A DNA stretch of 64,000 bases, from positions 49,846-113,845 of the forward strand of contig JAUWAY010000003.1 of NCBI GenBank assembly GCA_030601845.1, in the 5' to 3' direction. This document shows, piece by piece, positions 60,355 to 64,000 of this stretch. Below the pieces are notes generated by a model that was given only the letters and a program-made list of their open reading frames with translations, had not been told where the DNA came from and searched no databases. Within the stretch, counting starts at the first letter, position 1. The number at the start of each line of letters is the position of its first letter. Position numbers and translations under genes: made by a program. The stretch comes from Phycisphaerae bacterium (lineage in GTDB: Bacteria; Planctomycetota; Phycisphaerae; Sedimentisphaerales; Anaerobacaceae).

Positions 60355-60984
60355 ATATATAGTTGTTAATTTTTGCGCTACCACCTTAACAATAAAAACA
60401 CCCCCCCGCCCCACTTTCAAATGATTCCTTAGACCTTGCTCAGGACAGGCCATCAATGAGAATCAAGCATCCAGTATCAAGAATCGAGCATCACATTCAG
60501 AATTGATTAATTACTCTGTGCTCTCTGCTTGTCCCGCCAAAGTCTTGGCGACGGCGGATGCCCTCCCTGTCCCCACGCTTTACTCGCAAAGTGAGTAGCG
60601 GGGAGGTGGCCAATTTTTTTGCCTTTTCGTGGCTAATAAATCCGTGAAATCTGTGAAATCCGTGGCTAATTTTTTATTTTTTTGTTGTATTTTGTTTGAA
60701 ATTATGTTAAAATACCCGCATGTTTGCACTTGTCCGCCATAGCCTTGTGCGACGGCGGAAGCAGGCAAACGTAACCCGCCCCGTAGGGCACGGTCTTCCG
60801 GGTTAGCAAACCCAAGTCATAAATAATCATTAGTAAATCGTCTTAAACCCCTTAGGGGAATTACCAACTTGTGCCCGCGAAAGCGGGTATCCAGAATTCG
60901 GAGGTGTTCCTCATGGCTACCGAACCACAATTTTGCCTTTTTCCTTTTAACTTTTTACTTTCCAAACTGACCGATCAATCAGTT
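60355..60984. repeat. gene-free repeat region
   Basis: No gene. It holds AGCATCC/AGCATCA heptads (60455-60495), two GTCCGCC...GGCGGA-type hairpins (60529, 60729), ATCCGTGAAATCTGTGAAAT repeats (60635-60670), a CCCGCGAAAGCGGG hairpin (60873) and CTTTTTCCTTTTAAC repeats (60938-60960). Confidence 0.7.
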
Positions 60985-60994
60985 TGAGTCTTTT

Positions 60995-61268
60995 TATGCA
61001 AAACAAACCCAATTTCCGAAAAAGTCAAATGAACGTAAATAAGGTATTAACAAAGCATTATGAAAATAAGACACTTGGTGAACACGGGAAAAACAAACCC
61101 AATTCAAAGCCAATACAAAGCCAATCAAAGCCAATACAAACCCAATTTCCGAAAAGCCAGAATGAACTTAAACTTCTATTTAACAAAGGATTATGAAAAT
61201 AAATGGCAGTGGAGAGTCAGGAAAAACAAACCCAATTCAAACCCAATCAAACCCAATTTCAAAAGGGA
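60995..61268. repeat. two tandem copies of an NKPN-type planctomycete repeat
   Basis: Two units of about 135 bases, each with ACAAACCCAATTTCCGAAAA at the start, AATGAAC in the middle, GATTATGAAAATAA (or CATTATGAAAATAA), then AAACAAACCCAATTCAAA and a run of CCAATNAAA steps. Both frames give NKPN...YENK-like peptides that are annotated as tiny proteins in other planctomycetes, in my recollection. The long CCAAT-step runs and the two-frame conservation argue for a DNA repeat, not a gene. Confidence 0.65.
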
Positions 61269-61327
61269 TACATTACTGCTCTGCGGAGCGTTGCTCAGAA
61301 CGAGCGGCAGGGCTAAATATGAGGGAT

Positions 61328-61508
61328 TTACGGTTCTTTTTTTTCGAAGAGTTCCGGCTGGTCGGAGGTGGGTTTTGGCTCCCGCTTCGCGGGGTCCCTC
61401 TTTTTGTGGTATTTTAGCTTTAGGTGTTCACAGGCGGTTTTGGTGATTTCTCTGCCGCGTTTGGTTCGGCGGACAAAACCGATTTGCAAAAGATACGGCT
61501 CAACCACC
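61328..61508 (-). pseudogene. stranded 3' end of a ruvB gene
   Basis: On the minus strand it encodes VVEPYLLQIGFVRRTKRGRE, then ITKTACEHLKLKYHKK and finally QPELFEKKEP. The intact RuvB ends VVEPYLLQIGFLRRTNRGRE, VTEKTCRHLGLKYHK and QPELFE. The first 33 bases are identical to ruvB, after which identity falls to about 70-75%. A repeat (CCCCGCGAAGCGGG) interrupts the tail. It directly follows the stop codon of a three-gene cassette downstream of ruvB, so it is a displaced gene end. Confidence 0.9.
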
Positions 61509-61524
61509 TGTTTTCTCAAAACCC

Positions 61525-61827
61525 TCACCAAAAATATGGAATCAGCCATAGTATCAATACAGTTATTATCATCGCAGCAATACAAGTATATATGAAAATA
61601 ACTCCACCTTTCGCTATCTTCTTCCGAGTTGAATCAGATATAGTTCCTGCCCACAGGAGGCTAATAAACCAAAGAAGTATCAATCCATAACATCCTATCC
61701 AGGTATAACACGCCGTATCGAAACTGATAATATCAAGCTGCCAGAGCCTTAATGAAACCAACGGAAGGGGGACCTGTCCAATAAAGAGCATCGTAAACAA
61801 GAGAGGCCATTCAGTATCTTTCTTCAT
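61525..61827 (-). CDS. membrane protein in the ruvB-downstream cassette
   Basis: A 100-residue protein with three hydrophobic helices (PLLFTMLFIGQVPLPLVSL, YTWIGCYGLILLWFISLLWA, GVIFIYTCIAAMIITVLILW). GAAAGG lies eight bases before the ATG. No family recognised. Twelve bases separate it from the preceding gene. Its stop codon is about 17 bases from the stranded ruvB tail, so it is the last gene of the cassette. Confidence 0.7.
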   Translation of the reverse strand: MKKDTEWPLLFTMLFIGQVPLPLVSLRLWQLDIISFDTACYTWIGCYGLILLWFISLLWAGTISDSTRKKIAKGGVIFIYTCIAAMIITVLILWLIPYFW

Positions 61828-61839
61828 CTCTTACGCCTT

Positions 61840-62178
61840 TCAATAGTAACAATACTCGATTAAGTTAAAGCTTCTCTCGTCCCAGCCGTACCTTGCCTGT
61901 CTATCATGTATTCTCTCTATCTCTACTCTGAGGACTATAATCTTACCTTCAGGAGTTCTAACAGTAACGTAACCGGTGTACTGTCCGAATATACTCGTCT
62001 TTATTCCACAGTCTACATACTCGAGGGAAGTGGTTCCGAGGTCTTTCTGGGCCCATCCCTCTATCATCATTTTCAGGTCTTTAGGAATAGCAAGATACAC
62101 ATACACCACGTAGAACATTGCTATTGGTATTCCGATGATGATGATAAGTAGTAGTGATATTTTGATTAGTTTCTTCAT
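61840..62178 (-). CDS. membrane-anchored protein in the ruvB-downstream cassette
   Basis: A 112-residue protein: basic start, one membrane helix (ISLLLIIIIGIPIAMFYVVY) and an outer domain with YVDCGIKTSIFGQYTGYVTV. ATG 62178 has AGGAAAG upstream. The family is unknown. Same strand and close spacing with both neighbours suggest an operon. Confidence 0.7.
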   Translation of the reverse strand: MKKLIKISLLLIIIIGIPIAMFYVVYVYLAIPKDLKMMIEGWAQKDLGTTSLEYVDCGIKTSIFGQYTGYVTVRTPEGKIIVLRVEIERIHDRQARYGWDERSFNLIEYCYY

Positions 62179-62215
62179 TATCTTTCCTCTCTCTACAGGA
62201 TTAGCCGCAAGGTAG

Positions 62216-62440
62216 TCATTGCAGAATTCGGTCAATACCGGGTTTATATCGTTTCTTCACTGACGGCCAGCCCACAGGGTATATCGCCAAGTTCTTGTGG
62301 TCTATCTCAACGTGCAGATGTAGCGAGTGTTGGCCTTGGTTGAAATGCCTATCACTCAAGTCAAATCTAATCTCTTTCTGTCCACCAGTGGCAAAACCGT
62401 CAAGACTTTCGAAACCGTCGATGAGCAAAGAATCCTTCAC
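62216..62440 (-). CDS. small protein directly after ruvB
   Basis: A 74-residue frame (GGQKEIRFDLSDRHFNQGQH, then HLHVEIDHKNLAIYPVGWPS) with a globular, beta-like look. The GTG at 62440 is nine bases after the ruvB stop and has no clear ribosome site, so it may be coupled to ruvB or be the C-terminal remnant of a larger protein. Not recognised. It is the first part of the DNA lying between ruvB and its stranded tail. Confidence 0.5.
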   Translation of the reverse strand: MKDSLLIDGFESLDGFATGGQKEIRFDLSDRHFNQGQHSLHLHVEIDHKNLAIYPVGWPSVKKRYKPGIDRILQ

Positions 62441-62448
62441 AGGAAATC

Positions 62449-63489
62449 TTATTCAAAAAGTTCCGGTTGCGCGCCGGTGCGTTTGTTTTTATGGTACTTT
62501 AGGCCCAGATGTCTACAGGTTTTTTCGGTAACCTCTCTGCCGCGATTGGTTCGACGCAGAAAACCGATTTGCAAAAGATACGGCTCAACCACGTCCTCCA
62601 GGGTGTCTCTTTCTTCGCCGAGTGTAGCTGCAATCGCATCAATACCGGCTGGGCCACCATCATAAACACTCACCAGCGCACGCAGAAAAGCTCTATCCAA
62701 TTCGTCCAGGCCTAACGGGTCAATCTGCTCCATCGCCAGCGAACTTTCGACAATTGTTGTACTGAGGACCCCTTTGCCTTTCACCTGTGCGTAGTCACGC
62801 ACACGTTTTAATAGTCTATTTGCCACTCGAGGTGTCCCGCGGGACCTGTCCGCAATCAATTCCAGCGTCCCATCCTCGCATTTTAAATCCAATAGTTCCG
62901 CCGACCTGACCAAAATTGCTGTCAGCTCCTCTGCGTTGTAAAAATCCAGATGATACAACATCCCGAATCGGCTGCGAAGCGGAGCACTGAGTAGGCCTGC
63001 CCGTGTCGTTGCTCCAACCAAGGTAAACCGCTTCAGCGGAAAATTTATCGTCTTTGCGTGCAGACCGCTGTCAACGGTAAAGTCAACCTTGAACTCTTCC
63101 ATCGCAGGATAAATAAACTCTTCGACCGGCGTGCTGAGCCGGTGGACCTCGTCGATAAAAAGCACGTCGCCCGTGTTTATATTGCTCAACAGGCCCATCA
63201 CGTCCCCCTGCTTGGTCAGAGCCGGCCCCGATGAGCATCGAATATTGGCCTCCATTTCGTTTGCCACAACATAAGCAAGCGTCGTCTTGCCAAGACCGGG
63301 CGGGCCGTAAAACAAAATATGCTCCAACGGCTCGGCCCTTTGCCTGGCCGCCGCTATCGCAATGGAAAGCTTCTCCTTGACGTTGCACTGGCCTACACAT
63401 TCGTCCAAATACTTAGGCCTGAGCGAAACGTTAAAGCGCACTTCCGCCTCGCTCAGAGGCCGTCCGCTTATGATTCTGTCTATCGCCAT
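62449..63489 (-). CDS. ruvB: Holliday junction branch migration helicase RuvB
   Basis: AAA+ motor that drives branch migration with RuvA. The 346 residues have LRPKYLDECVGQCNVKEKL, Walker A HILFYGPPGLGKTTLAYVV, Walker B DVLFIDEVHRLSTPVEEFIY, sensor GATTRAGLLSAPLRSRFG, RGTPRVANRLLKRVRDYAQV and the winged-helix end EPYLLQIGFLRRTNRGRE. The gene is complete, but its last 50 codons have a second diverged copy at 61328-61508. ruvA and ruvC are not in the window. Confidence 0.97.
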   Translation of the reverse strand: MAIDRIISGRPLSEAEVRFNVSLRPKYLDECVGQCNVKEKLSIAIAAARQRAEPLEHILFYGPPGLGKTTLAYVVANEMEANIRCSSGPALTKQGDVMGLLSNINTGDVLFIDEVHRLSTPVEEFIYPAMEEFKVDFTVDSGLHAKTINFPLKRFTLVGATTRAGLLSAPLRSRFGMLYHLDFYNAEELTAILVRSAELLDLKCEDGTLELIADRSRGTPRVANRLLKRVRDYAQVKGKGVLSTTIVESSLAMEQIDPLGLDELDRAFLRALVSVYDGGPAGIDAIAATLGEERDTLEDVVEPYLLQIGFLRRTNRGREVTEKTCRHLGLKYHKNKRTGAQPELFE

Positions 63490-63540
63490 ACTTAATTAAA
63501 CTTAACTTTGAACATTGAACTTTCAACTTTCAACGTCGAA

Positions 63541-63864
63541 TTATTTTTTCCGATGCCCTGCTGTCTTAATGCTTGTCACGAAAATCTTTATTAGTTCTTC
63601 GGTTTCAATCAAGACATTATTTGCTTTATCAACGTAACTAATGAGTTTAAGTCTCCTGATAACTTTCAACCATCTATACGTTTCTCGCAGTTCTTTTAGG
63701 CAAATCCTCATCTTATGAATAAAATCATTATTAGACTCAGCCGCTTGAGCTTCTCCGTGATTTGGGTAAGGACTGGTACCAGAACGTAAAAGCTGATTTG
63801 CTATATGATTTCCCGTCCTTGTATTTGGCAATGCTTCAACAACCTTGATTATGTTAATACTCAA
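63541..63864 (-). CDS. four-helix-bundle protein (23S rRNA intervening-sequence type)
   Basis: A 107-residue helical protein of the S23/IVS family: GNHIANQLLRSGTSPYPNHG, then EAQAAESNNDFIHKMRICLK and ELRETYRWLKVIRR. Function unknown; such genes are widespread as single genes in accessory DNA. The N-terminus is uncertain: only a TTG is available at 63864, and the usual first helix (KVWQKSV-like) is represented by IQKSVSLS just after a stop, so the 5' end may be damaged. Confidence 0.75.
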   Translation of the reverse strand: MSINIIKVVEALPNTRTGNHIANQLLRSGTSPYPNHGEAQAAESNNDFIHKMRICLKELRETYRWLKVIRRLKLISYVDKANNVLIETEELIKIFVTSIKTAGHRKK

Positions 63865-63910
63865 ACTGACCGATTTCTGAATTTATGACTACTGAAAACA
63901 TCAAACAAAA

Positions 63911-63968
63911 ATGGCCTACTCTGACGATAAGAGTTGTAGAAACAAGAACTTATCGTAGGAGAGGCCAT
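63911..63968. repeat. imperfect inverted repeat before the edge gene
   Basis: ATGGCCTACTCTGACGATAA on the left and the complement of CTTATCGTAGGAGAGGCCAT on the right agree at about 80%, with an 17-base loop. The right arm carries the ribosome site AGGAGAGG of the next gene, so the hairpin could hide it, or the arms may be a mobile-element end. Confidence 0.45.
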
Positions 63969-64000
63969 ATGATTACAATCGGCAAAATCCCAAAAAAACT
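63969..64000 (+). CDS. start of a gene cut by the window edge
   Basis: ATG at 63969 with AGGAGAGG six bases upstream, reading MITIGKIPKK to the edge. Too short to identify. Confidence 0.35.
   Translation, partial: MITIGKIPKK

Noticed and set aside
61060..61446. A 128-codon protein across the NKPN repeat
   Set aside because: It joins two repeat copies and runs on into the stranded ruvB tail in antisense; not a credible gene.
8535..62448. Reading the repeated gene tails as transposon target-site duplications
   Set aside because: They are 50-180 bases long and 14-30% diverged; target duplications are short and identical when new, and no transposase is associated.

Overview
The window looks like chromosomal DNA from an uncultured, probably anaerobic planctomycete, most likely of the Phycisphaerae/Sedimentisphaerales type. 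The evidence is type I dockerin modules on secreted proteins, a GxGYxYP/beta-helix protein, a PEP-CTERM protein, a TAT-exported sulfatase and sugar isomerase, a murC-murB-ddl-ftsQ cluster that is not followed by ftsA/ftsZ, and NKPN-type dispersed repeats that I associate with this group. The class assignment is inference from gene content; no rRNA is present.

Layout. 1-7.6 kb, minus strand: leuS (cut by the edge), tRNA-Pro, priA, a GIY-YIG gene, L-2-hydroxyglutarate oxidase and pruA. 7.7-9.3 kb: an M14 peptidase lipoprotein, a DUF4258/DUF2283 pair and a stranded second copy of the peptidase gene's 3' end. 9.3-14.5 kb, minus: NIPSNAP protein, small protein, GxGYxYP/beta-helix/dockerin protein, PEP-CTERM protein. 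14.5-16.1 kb: gene-poor repeat DNA with phased T-tracts and palindromes, then a CI/LexA-type repressor and a sulfatase. 19-26.4 kb: pyrF, murD, an MNT/HEPN pair, PilZ, cobO, ispD, TIM-barrel isomerase. 26.4-30.7 kb: two dockerin surface-protein genes with matching promoters. 30.8-35.2 kb: murC, murB, ddl, ftsQ. 35.2-39.5 kb, minus: two YkgJ-type genes, a second MNT/HEPN pair, a glycosylase-fold gene, ilvD. 39.6-46.5 kb: two related lipoproteins, HIT, dGTPase, pgpA and a kinase-like membrane protein. 46.7-57.2 kb: radical SAM, purA and the conserved run uppS-cdsA-phoH-pgpH-ybeY-corC-recO. 57.3-64 kb: small membrane and lipoproteins, repeats, a displaced ruvB tail, three small genes, ruvB, a four-helix-bundle gene and the first codons of one more gene.

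Two unusual themes stand out. First, in four separate places a complete gene (M14 peptidase, murD, isomerase, ruvB) is followed by a one- to three-gene cassette and then by a second, sequence-diverged copy of only that gene's 3' end. This is the footprint expected if foreign DNA entered by recombining in the end of a gene, giving the gene a new tail and stranding the old one. The cargo differs each time (a DUF4258 pair, a toxin-antitoxin-like pair, a surface hydrolase, small membrane proteins). Second, the spacers are full of short, mostly seven-base tandem repeats and small hairpin repeats of many families. The same repeats lie in frame inside essential genes (priA, murD, recO, ybeY, pgpH and others).

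The housekeeping genes cover peptidoglycan precursor synthesis (murD, murC, murB, ddl, uppS), phospholipid synthesis (cdsA, pgpA), nucleotide metabolism (pyrF, purA, dgt), DNA repair and restart (priA, recO, ruvB), translation and RNA processing (leuS, tRNA-Pro, ybeY) and isoprenoid, cobalamin and branched-chain amino acid synthesis (ispD, cobO, ilvD).
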